This document shows positions 22,906 through 32,366 of a stretch of DNA of 64,000 bases, piece after piece; within the stretch, counting starts at the first letter, position 1; every line of letters begins with the position of its first letter. Origin of the DNA: Pyxicephalus adspersus. Its lineage: Eukaryota; Chordata; Amphibia; Anura; Pyxicephalidae. The notes under the pieces are model-generated. The model was not told the DNA's origin and ran no database searches. It saw only the letters and a list, made by a program, of their open reading frames with translations. The translations under genes were made by a program, and so were the position numbers. The DNA lies in assembly GCF_032062135.1 (NCBI RefSeq), contig NC_092868.1, positions 50,449,163 through 50,513,162 on the forward strand, given 5' to 3'.

Positions 22906-23375
22906 TAGGATAAACATATCTAGCCAAGTCAGCCAAGAAGCAGGGCAAAGGGGATACAGAACAAATATTTCAGTTGACATTTTGGTTTATAATCTCGCTG
23001 AAGATAATTAGGTGCTTTTCAGCAACCTAATCAAGGGTATATACATGTAAATATAAAAGATGGGCATCTGGTGTGCCAACCCCCCTAATTGCCCTCCCTG
23101 CCATTGAACTATGTTACTGGAAGTCCCGCTTTTGACTTGCTGCTAATTCGTAAGACTCTTACACAATCTATAATACTCCCAGCACTACCAGTTCCCCCCC
23201 TCAAAAAACAAATTTCCGGTACCGATTTCAGATGAGCTCGTATTGCTACGTACCGTACACATTGGAGGGCATACCCAAAGCAGATTAGGGTTGTCCGTGC
23301 ACTCTCTTCCCATCTTCTCAGTCTTCTCACCATGATCAAAGTTTTGGGTTAGACCAGGCCAACAGCTGGTTTGGA
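22906..23375. other. Non-coding DNA
   Basis: No gene or clear repeat is seen. Confidence 0.3.
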
Positions 23376-23778
23376 TAGTTAGTTCTTCTAAAAGAGAAGC
23401 GAAAAAAAGCAAGGTGTTCGGCACAAAAAGTGTTATTTTATATATTCAATATGTTATAGTAATACAGAACATACCAGGTTCAGAATAGGCCACAATAGCT
23501 TCAACTTGAATCTGTTACACCTTGTGTTATATTCTGTGCACCCTAGTGATACTGTTTAGACCACAAGAAGCTATTGTGGTCTATTCTGAACCTGGTATGT
23601 TCTGTATTACTATTACATATTGAATATATACAAATACACTTTTTGTGCCGAAAACTATGCTTTTTTCTTTTCTCTTTTATTTGATACCTTACTAAATAAG
23701 GGTTGGCACCTAGTTCTTTAGGAACCAATATTTACCACAACCACCACCAACACTTATATTACTTTAGTTAGTTCTTCT
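23376..23778. mobile_element. 375-bp hairpin insertion with 14-bp target duplication
   Basis: TAGTTAGTTCTTCT occurs at 23376-23389 and again at 23765-23778. Between them two ~115-bp arms, 23388-23502 and 23567-23679, are inverted copies of each other (sharing GTAATACAGAACATACCAGG, TTCAGAATA and CGGCACAAAAAGTGT). They are separated by a ~65-bp loop, and ~85 bp of non-palindromic sequence follows the right arm. Unequal, 14-bp duplications are more usual for retrotransposition than for cut-and-paste elements. No coding potential is seen. Confidence 0.8.
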
Positions 23779-24772
23779 GCCAAACAGCCTCAAAAACAAA
23801 AACAGATATTCCAAAATTGTTCTGCGGAGCAAACTTTAAAAGAGCAAGGTTCAGTTCAGTTCCTCATTTACTTTCTGCTGACAACACAGCCCCTGCTAAA
23901 CTGAAATCCCAAGCAGTGTAGTCAGGCCTGCTTAGATTCCCCCTTATGGATATGGGAGGGTGGTGGATATGTATTGCAGGGATATACTGAATGCATTTTT
24001 GTTATTATTTCACTCAAATATACACTTTGAGCTTTCCTTTATCCTGTCATTTTGACACCACCAAGGTTGCGAATCGCAAATCCATATTGATGTCGCTGAA
24101 CAGCAGCCGATCGAGAAGCTCATTGTATATAGTAACGCATTTCTCGGATGCTGAGAACGCGCCGGACACACCCACGCCAAATTGATTTAGACTTGACTTG
24201 ATTAAACCAGGTCAGGGTAGACGCAGACACACTATAGTTAATCATTTAATGTGTCATCTGCAAATTGATTGCTTCAATCTAGGTTATCTCATCATTGATT
24301 CATAGTTCCTATCAACAGAAAATGTTTGATAAGGATCCACAAGAGGATTTAATCATTTTTGCATAAGATGAAAGTTTCAGCCTTGTGTTTCGGATTTCCT
24401 TGAAACAGATATTGGTTTAAAAGGCATAAATGGAGGCTGCCGAGGTTGACTTCTCACCTGCATACTTATAGCAAGTCAATGAGACACACTATGTATATAA
24501 GAAAGGATGAGGATGACATCTATGGTAGCTGTCAATTGCCTTCTGACAGGTTCTCTTTAAAAATATTTTATAGGGGTTTTGTTTTGTTTTGTTTCTTTAT
24601 TTGTTATATTAAAGCTGAACTCCAGGCAGATATAAAAGACACAAATGAATGCAGCTCTGTATCCAATATTATATGAAATGTATTCTTTTTTTTTGTCTAA
24701 GAAATATGGGTACCTACAATGGATTTGGTATCAGCCTCAACCAGTCTGCTGTACAGCTAAACTCTGACTATG
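23779..24772. other. Non-coding DNA with a conserved-looking block
   Basis: The part 24060-24320 (GTTGCGAATCGCAAATCC, CCGATCGAGAAGCTC, GAACGCGCCGGACACACC, ATCTGCAAATTGATTGCTTC) is unique and CpG-bearing, a candidate conserved element. At 24608 TTAAAGCTGAACTCCAGGCA is one end of a repeat family also seen at 29428 and 48065. No gene is seen. Confidence 0.4.
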
Positions 24773-24993
24773 AGCCTAATTTATTAAAGCTCTCCAAGAC
24801 TTGAGAAGAATGATTTTAATAGGAGAACCTGGGTGATATAGCAAACCTGGAATGGATTTCTTGAAAATCATTTGCTATTAGTTGGCAAACAGATTTTCAG
24901 TCCTGGATCAGTTCTATTTCAGGTTTGTTGGATCACCCAGATTTTCACATGATAGTCTTCTCTAGTCGTCCAGAGCTTTAATAAATCAGGCCC
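24773..24993. repeat. Palindromic MITE family A, copy 2
   Basis: The copy begins GCCTAATTTATTAAAGCTCT and ends with the inverse AGAGCTTTAATAAATCAGGC. Internal inverted arms include GAGAACCTGGGTGAT and GGATCACCCAG, and AAATCATTTGCTATTAG at the centre. It is a full-length, non-coding hairpin element. Confidence 0.85.
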
Positions 24994-25436
24994 AAAGTGA
25001 GGAAGAAGGGGCACAAGGAGACAGCAAGGTGTGCAGCGGTGTAAGAAATATGCTGATAAGTCTACTCCCTCTCTTTTCACTGTGCAGACACAAGTGAAAG
25101 TGATAAAAACGAGAAAGTGAAATTGCAACGAAAAACAAAAAAGGCCATTCCCTCTGCCAGTCAAGACTGTGCTGTGTTGTAGAGCAGCAAAATCTTCATC
25201 TGGTCATTTTTTCTTTATATTTACCATTTGCAACCAGTGGGTGGCATATTGAAGACTGACAAATTTATTGTCAATGAGTTCAGTAGACCTTCTAATGACA
25301 ACAGTTGACAGCAGACAAGATAGATAGAGGTGTCCTCATGACAGATTATTAGCAGATTGATGTCTGGGTCTCAGGTAGACAGAGAACAGATTGTTCATAG
25401 GACAGGTAATAGCTGAGCACAGAAAAACGGAGTATT
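24994..25436. other. Non-coding DNA
   Basis: No gene is seen. Confidence 0.3.
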
Positions 25437-25870
25437 TATTTATTATTAATAAACAGGATTTATATAGCGCCAAAATATTAAGCAGCGCTTTACATAAGAT
25501 AGGGGTAGCAAATGACAGACAGATACAGAGAGTGACACGGGAAGAGGAGAGGATCCTGCCCCGAAGAACTTACAACCTAGTCAGTGGGGGAAGTCTCACA
25601 CAATAGGAGGGGAGATATGGAGTGATGGGTAGTGGTTAGTGTTTTAAGAGACTGAAGAAGACAGGTAGGCAAGTTTGAAAAATTGTGTTTTGAGGGCTTG
25701 TTTAAATGAGTGGAACGTGGGAGCAAGCCGAATGGGACGAGGAAGACTGTTCCAGAGAATCGGGACAGCTCTGGAAAAGTCTTGGAGCCGTGCGTGTGAT
25801 GAGGTTATGAGTGAGGAAGTCATTAGGAAGTCATTAGTAGGTCATTGGAGGAGCGAAGAGTACAAACAAA
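25437..25870 (-). pseudogene. L2/CR1-like LINE, 3' end with C-terminal RT tail
   Basis: Read on the minus strand, the segment 25860-25650 encodes LWNSLPRPIRLAPTFHSFKQ followed by ALKTQFFKLAY and a stop. This is the conserved C-terminal tail of L2/CR1/Rex-type ORF2 proteins (pattern WN.LP..IR ... F...LKT.LF). The 3' untranslated part follows (GTAAGTTCTTCGGGGC, AAAGCGCTGCTTAATATTTT, GGCGCTATATAAATCCTGTT) and ends in an ATT-type tail at 25437. The copy is 5'-truncated. The plus-strand 87-aa frame here is a shadow. It probably supplied the retrotransposition machinery for the SINEs with the same tail. Confidence 0.8.
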
Positions 25871-26368
25871 GTACACAGTTCCCAGGAAATAAGCAAATGG
25901 ATCAGTCTGTTACTAGGTGTGCTGTGTCCTTGGTTTAAAGTCCACTAACGAGGCCAGTTGTGCACAGAAGACACCTGAGTTGCAGTGCTGAGAAATGACC
26001 AGCAGATGGCAGAGATTTAAAACCAGGCATCAAATCTATGTTTCCTGTAGAGATTTACTGCTATGCTTTGAATAGTCTTTGTAGTTTGCTCTCCTGCTAT
26101 CCGGGTCTTTTCATAATACACATATGGATCACCTCCGAGATAGACTCTTGACAGGCCATGGATATTCAGAAAGCATATGTCTCTGAGTCCTGCCCATAGC
26201 CTCCACTAAGTATTGACTTTTTATTAAAAAGAGGATCTGCGCATACAGCAAAGACTGCGGGGAAAGGATGAATTAGCGATATAACCAGCTACATTTACTG
26301 ATCCCCAGATATGGGCCCTCCATCAGGAAATACAAGAGCCATATTGCCAAGGACATGAATGAAGTAAT
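25871..26368. other. Non-coding DNA, LTR-like stretch
   Basis: The part 25930-26030 (GTTTAAAGTCCACTAACGAG, CCAGTTGTGCACAGAAG, GAAATGACCAGCAGATGG) is similar to 43425-43490, so it belongs to an interspersed repeat, possibly an LTR. No gene is seen. Confidence 0.4.
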
Positions 26369-26608
26369 CTACATAATATCAGTGTATTGATCCACTTCAT
26401 AATTTTCCTTCTTTGCTCCAGCTGTGGCATTTGCCGGAGGAGATGGTTTTGGGATTTTGCCAATCCACAGCTTCCTGCAAAGATTTAGTAAAGCTGACAA
26501 TGACTCTCGTCTATCAAGATCTGAATACAGGAGCCTATAAAAAGCTTGTAAACATTCATAGGAGAACCTAGAATCAAGTTCAGATGTCTGAGAATAAATG
26601 TCACACAA
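26369..26608 (-). other. Unidentified 79-codon frame (weak gene candidate)
   Basis: The minus-strand frame ends with a hydrophilic tail (KPSPPANATAGAKKENYEVD followed by QYTDIM and a stop). A TTTGCAG acceptor-like site lies about two-thirds along, before GAAGCTGTGG. It does not begin with ATG. It resembles a terminal exon in composition but matches no protein I recognise; chance or conserved non-coding DNA remain likely. Confidence 0.15.
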
Positions 26609-27240
26609 ATGTCAAAGATTATTTGTTTGAGTATTGGTATCTATTTAATAGTTACAAATTTATAGAATTTTATATGTATATATATATATACTTTATTTAT
26701 TATAAATATTTATGTTTTATTATATGATTTGTATTATTGTGTATCAATACTGTACTTGAATATGAAAATGAAAATAAAGAAAATAAATATGAAACTGAAA
26801 TAGGGAATCTATCAAATACATTTCCATGTGGTAATCAATTACTGCCATTTGAAACACATGGACTAGGAAAATTCCCACCAGCGAATTTCAGATTCCCTGT
26901 TTTATAAATAGAGTCCTTAGTGTATTAGTGTGTAGTTACCGTGTATCATTTAGTATAATTAACTCATTATAAATATTTAAATGTTAAAATCAGTTGTGTA
27001 TCATTGTGTATCTATACTTCTTATGTATTCATGTATTGTGAACTATTATTAGAATTATTTTTTATACATTACATTTTATCATACATTTTTGCATTATTTG
27101 TGTATTGTGTATTAGTGTGTAGTTAATGTCCTCTAGAATTTTTATAGATTACCAGTAAAAGAAAGATGTTTATTTGTTTTTTAATAGTATGGATTGCTTG
27201 ATATACACCACAACTGAAAAAAAAATAAATTAAGTTATTA
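26609..27240. repeat. AT-rich low-complexity DNA
   Basis: A (TA)n stretch lies near 26674-26692. TGTGTAT/TATTGTGTATTAGTGTGTAG phrases recur (26735, 26925, 26995, 27095). At 26800-26895 AGGGAATCT ... AGATTCCCT marks a small fold-back. Confidence 0.6.
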
Positions 27241-28880
27241 GTTCAGTTTTGTCTTTAATTTTAGAATACTGATCACTGGTAGTTTTTTAAAAAAAATCTA
27301 TCAAGATCCTCTTTTTCATTACCTAAGACTTTAGTTACCTGTCCTTAACCTTCCCCCTTCCTCCACATACAAGTGGAGGGGACCTTAAAAAATCACGAGG
27401 TTCTACATTTTACTACCTCATTCTATTCAAAACCAAAGAAAACATTTTTTGAATGGAATTAAACCCAAAGTGGACCTTTTAGTAACTTTACAAGTCTGCA
27501 TGAATATATACCTGACATGTCACAATATCACAACAGTATCAGCCACTTTAAAGTTCCACTTTATTATAAAAATACCATCCTTGGGCTTCAGTTTAGTAAA
27601 TGTACCTAATTCAAAATGATGGCATCAGTCTACTACAAAAATAATCGATTATTTCCTCATTCTTCTCTTTGCCAGTGACATGGTAACTTTTTAGCACAAG
27701 GTGAGAGGTCCATCTGAGTCTGATGTTAATGAATATGCAAGAACTGATAATGCCTAAACAAAGATGGCTTTGTCCTTCCAAATAAAAATGCAGATGAATG
27801 CATTACTAAGGAAATACCTGGAATTTTATTAATTGTAATCATTAGTAAGTAGTAAACAACTTGAGATCACAATGTGATTCAATTTATCTTAAGAAAAATA
27901 TTTAGATGTTGGTTGGTCCACTTATGGAGCTAATGCCCAATATCTGTAGACAATAGACCATTGACCCCCAGCTGTGGTTTACTGCCCCCCCCCCCCCCCT
28001 CCATTTAATGGTGCCTGCATAGTCCCAGGTCTAATACCACTTATTAGACCCACAAGCATGGCACTAATGTTGATTTTAGCTGTCTATAAGGGTAGCATTT
28101 GGACCACCACTGTAAGGAGGACATTCATCAGATTGACCATCATTGCAAGGGGCATTTTCCCAATTATTTCAATGAAAATGTTTTAGGAGTTCCCTGCAAA
28201 CTTTTTTCCGGTTCCTCTGGGGCAATAGAGTTGGGAAATGCTGCCATAGACCCTAATTATAGGGACAATAGGATAGGCAGTTTCCCTGAGGCAGCGACTG
28301 ATAAACATCTTTTGAAAGAATTACCAAATTTGTGGGTGCTATAAATGCTACATTAATTAAGTGAAAGTGAACTTGTTGGTGAGTGGTAAGCTTCTTCTAT
28401 AAAAATCAAGAATGCACAGTGTACCTACTGAGTCTGGCACAGGCTTACCTGTTTGCAGGTGGTGATCCTCTCAATGATGCCCCCCAGGAAGCCACCATCT
28501 TTGCCAACAATTCCATAGCGGACTTCTGGGTCTACATCAATCCTCTTCAACCATTGAACAGCCATTGATGATACAAGTGCAGGAGTTATGCACTCCAAGC
28601 TGGCTCAGTATGCACACATATAGAACCATGCTCCACATTGCACCATACATGCACCAAGCAGCGTAAGGATAAAAGAAAAATGCCACCAGGAGCCAGCCAG
28701 GGCTCTTTTTTTTTGTTGACAAAATATACTCTGCATGTCTCTTTTGTCCATTACCCCCCGACGACCTTTTGTTTTTTCCTTTTAGGTCCGCTTTAAATAT
28801 TTTTTTGTACAATGAGACAAAAGTTCAGATGGCAAAGTCATGAGTTACAACCCAGTAAAGAGTTTGGTTTATTTACCATT
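27241..28880. other. Non-coding DNA
   Basis: No gene is seen. A run of 15 C lies at 27985-27999. At 27550-27568 AAAGTTCCACTTTATT, and at 28785 GGTCCGCTTTAAAT, resemble ends of TTAA-type MITEs without visible partners. Confidence 0.35.
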
Positions 28881-29427
28881 TCGGCAGCACATTATTCTAA
28901 TCTATTTCCCTGTTCTTCACTCCACTGGCATTTTCTGAAGGAGTTGCTTCTCATCAAACAGAGCCGTGCAAGGTCATTCATGAGGGCGAATGAGACGTAT
29001 ATCCCACATTCAGCTCTTCTTTTCTTATTGAGAGCCAATAAACTCCAGTGTGGGGGCCTAAGCGTCACGCGTTCCTGTAACTAATAGAAGCCATAACTTT
29101 ACCGGGGCCTGAAATACACATCCACAGGAGTGGCGCTGTCACCTTTTCCTTTGGCACCGTGCAGCGAGAAAGGCGTTAACACATTTTGGCAATAGATCTC
29201 TTCGAAGGAATCCAATTTATTCGAGTATAATTGTTATTTTGCTTACTCGGGACACTGGTGACACTGCGATGAATCAGGACATGGCGACTGTGTGACCTCA
29301 TGCTGACTATAGGGACCTGTCCAGGCAGCCAAGCGGGAATAAACAAACAATTACTGACCAGTGACTTCAGATAAATAAAGTCACTTAAGTGGAAACTGTA
29401 GTGCATTATCAGCGAGGACATACTTAG
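28881..29427. other. Conserved-looking non-coding block
   Basis: The interval is unique and holds many CpGs for this window (GAGACGTATATCCC, AAGCGTCACGCGTTCC, TTTACCGGGGCC, GTGCAGCGAGAAAGGCG). Repeats are absent. Such islands in a repeat-rich frog gene desert are often conserved regulatory DNA; conservation was not tested. Confidence 0.3.
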
Positions 29428-29677
29428 GGTGAAGGCTGAACTCCAGGCACACAACTAAATACACAGAGAAAAATACATACATAAGAACTGCTTTACCTGC
29501 CAAAGGATTTGTGATTCTGTTTATTCAGTCTTGAGATTTACATGACTCTGATGTACAGAACAATGCTATCTGATAGGGGACATTAAGATCTAAGGACCTT
29601 CTCATTAAAAAGGTCCAGGCTTGGCTAAAATACCTTTCCAACCCTTAATAAAGAACATCAAGAATAAGCTCAATAAG
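29428..29677. repeat. Repeat end of the GCTGAACTCCAGGCA family
   Basis: GGCTGAACTCCAGGCA followed by CACAACTAAATACACA matches 24608 and 48065. The far end is not resolved. Confidence 0.4.
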
Positions 29678-29830
29678 CCTCTTGGCCTACTCAATTTCAC
29701 CCTCTACCAGGAAATCCATGTTGCAATGGTAGTCAACCTAAAAGCAATGGTTTCTACACATTGGTTTTAGGGTTGACTACCTTGGCAACATGAATTTTCT
29801 GATAGAGGGGAAATTGGGTAAGCCAAGAGG
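29678..29830. repeat. 150-bp inverted repeat (hairpin element)
   Basis: The arm 29678-29742 (CCTCTTGGCCTACTC, TTTCACCCTCTACCAG, GTAGTCAACCTAAAA) is repeated inverted at 29768-29830 (TTTTAGGGTTGACTAC, AGCCAAGAGG), with a ~25-base loop. It is a candidate MITE or hairpin-forming transcript. Confidence 0.85.
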
Positions 29831-30109
29831 TTAGAAGGTCACTACTTTGAATGGGCCATAATGAATTTATTAATCTCAGATTTCACTGATTTAAAGATTA
29901 TTATGGGCATAAAAATGAGAGTAAGAGTAATTCTCTAGGGGTATCTTAGTTATTTCTAACAACATTACTTGAATAAATTGCCAAACCCCCAATAGCTAAA
30001 TGTGTAAGAAAAAAAGGGAGAGAAAGAAACAGAGTTTTTTCTTAAGTTAGGCAGGTCCCTAATTAAGGGGTTAAGCTCATGACCCAAATATGGGTATCTG
30101 ATCTCAGTA
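29831..30109. other. Non-coding DNA
   Basis: No gene or clear repeat is seen. Confidence 0.3.
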
Positions 30110-30147
30110 GCCCCGACGTGTTTTGCCTGTTTGGCTTCCTCAGGGGG
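30110..30147 (-). ncRNA. Hammerhead-ribozyme-like motif, copy B
   Basis: The minus strand reads CCCC-CTGAGGA, then A, then GCC-AAACA-GGC (stem II), AAAAC, ACGTC, then GGGG. The CCCC before the core can pair with the GGGG after the GTC cleavage-like triplet (stem I), and ACACGTC is close to the palindromic stem III of minimal Penelope-type hammerheads. The GAAA box is AAAA and there is an extra A after CTGAGGA, so activity is doubtful. Confidence 0.35.
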
Positions 30148-31221
30148 TGAGGCACCATTGGGTACCTACCTTAATGAACTTTCTAACTAGGAATACCACT
30201 GTCTAGCAAGGAATCCATATACCCCATGAAGTAACCGGGTTTGGAACCTATTCTATAATTTGACCTAAATAGGTTTGTTTTGTGAAATTGCTACTATATC
30301 TCAATATGATTTGTGCCAAGTAAAAAACACCCTGCTGTTTCTTTCTCTCCCTTATTTTCTTGGGCATAAAAGTAGGTAGAGTTTGGAATCAAACAATTTT
30401 TTACCGATAGTCCATTGGCAAGTCTGCCTGGGACAGGCTTAGACATCCCACTTAACCTATTCAGATATCCAACAAAGGGCCTCACACTCAAGGCAGCATG
30501 CAAATGTTTCACTCCAGTCAATACCTTTTCAGCACCTCACCTTTACCCCAATATAAAGACATCCTAAAGTAACCCCTGGCTTGCATGACACAGCTCTCAG
30601 ACACTAGTGCCAAAACCAATAAATAAATTCAAAGAGATTGACATATCAATGGATCAAATGGATCTTACCCTTACAACTCAAGTGCTGTACATGTCCCTAG
30701 ACTGATAATTTCTCCAATAACTCATTACTTTTACATTGTCCCCCTTTTTATGGAATGTCATTTGTATTTCATTTGTGAAAAAGACTTCATTTCAGAAGTC
30801 TGCTTGTTCTTCTGAATTTATGCAGGTACATTAAAATTAAGATTAATTGAACATTGCTGGATTAAATTCAAAAGCACAACAAAACACTTCCAACGAAATG
30901 TACCCCAGTAACCCAAAAAATCCAGCGCACCCAAGTGAGACCATTATTCCCATAATGCCAACTCTTCTACTCATCCATCCCTACCTGCTTCCACCATCCA
31001 CACCTCATATCCTCTAATATACAGTACAAGACTGCTAATTGACATCACCAACCTGTTTATACCTCTCTACCCTTCTCTGTTCCGCTTACCATGATTGATA
31101 GCAGAAAAAAGAACTCACGCAGTGACTCCAGATTTGTATTCCCCATCTCTTAATCTCTGCACTATTTCAAGCATGCAATAAACACTTCACCAATCCTCTG
31201 GTTTCTCCATTACACCATTCA
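30148..31221. other. Non-coding DNA
   Basis: No gene is seen. The frame at 30294-30521 (minus) has no known family. Confidence 0.35.
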
Positions 31222-31760
31222 TTAATCCGTCTTCCATGTTCTCATTGTACCGACAGCAAGGTGGACAGGCTCAAATAGTATGGGAAGCAGTAAAGCATGC
31301 AAAAGACAGGGGCACCCAGGAATGGCCCAAGAGGGTCTGTCCTGCAACAAAAACAACACAAAAAAAAGGATTTTGTGCAGCCAATCCAAAGCATAAAACA
31401 AAGAAAACATTTTCTAGGAGCCCTAAACCAAAGTCAGCTCCTGACTAATAGGGGTCCCCTAATGGGTTTCTAAAACACACAGGCAGTACTTTCTATGAGC
31501 TTTTCACCCAGTATAAAAGGGTCTGTGCACAGCCTATATTGAGCTCTGGCCACCGGCTTAAATGTGGACCTAGGGATGGAGGCTTTATACCACCTACAAC
31601 CTTAGGGTTCCAGGATCCAGGTCAGAACTTTTTTAAGATTCTTGATAACCACTTCCGGTCTACATGCACTCCATTGTTGGCTGCAATTCTCAGGATGGGT
31701 TTCCTGATGGTGACAACATTGGACCATGTGTTTGGAGCACAGCTCAGCAATTAGTTGTTT
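31222..31760 (+). repeat. Possible LTR fragment
   Basis: A TATA-box-like CCAGTATAAAAGGGTC lies at about 31509-31524, in sequence with higher GC than its surroundings. The region has the look of U3/R of a frog LTR. Ends are not identified. Confidence 0.25.
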
Positions 31761-32255
31761 TTTACATTTTGGATGAAGTAGGTATAGGATTAAAATTTAT
31801 CAGCTTGGTTTTTACCATCTGTTTTCCATTCAGTAGATATCCCTTTACTTCTTGCCCCGTAAACACAACAAAAATTAAAAGGAAATCTCTTCCAAAACTG
31901 GTAAACCTCCACTCTTGCTTAAAAGGTTCCTGCCCGTATGTATCTTATTTTTATCTGCCTTACAACTCTTAAACACTTATGGCAATGCTGGTTCCCGGCT
32001 CCAATTTTGGAGGAAATCTATTTGTCCAACCTTTAATGTATTGTGTGATTTGAGAGGTACACACACCAACTGGAACCTTTACTTCCTACTAACAGAATTC
32101 AATTAAAAGTGATTCCCAATCATGTGATCACTAAGTGAGCTGTGATTTGATTATCACATGCAAGGCATTCACAAAATAAGCCTGAAGCATACAGATAGCA
32201 TTAAAGGCTGATGATGGCAGTGTGCTATTTATTACTGTACTTGTCAGGTACAATG
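31761..32255. repeat. Non-coding DNA, includes a family B MITE fragment
   Basis: At 32110-32175 CCCAATCATGTGATCAC and TGATTATCACATGCAAGG resemble the centre of the family B hairpin element. No gene is seen. Confidence 0.35.
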
Positions 32256-32366
32256 GCAGTATTTATTATTATTTTTATTATTAATATTATTATTGTTATT
32301 ATTATTGATAATAATACTAATAATAATATTATTAATATTAATAATAATAATAAAATAATAATATAT
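32256..32366. repeat. ATT/AAT microsatellite
   Basis: About 110 bases of irregular TTATTATTATT and AATAATAATAA form two complementary halves and can fold back. Asn/Ile-rich frames on both strands derive from it. Confidence 0.95.

Noticed and set aside
22599..22980. Proline-rich minus-strand frames
   Set aside because: By-products of the G-rich minisatellite.
25675..25938. 87-residue plus-strand frame
   Set aside because: It is the antisense shadow of the LINE ORF2 C-terminus on the minus strand.
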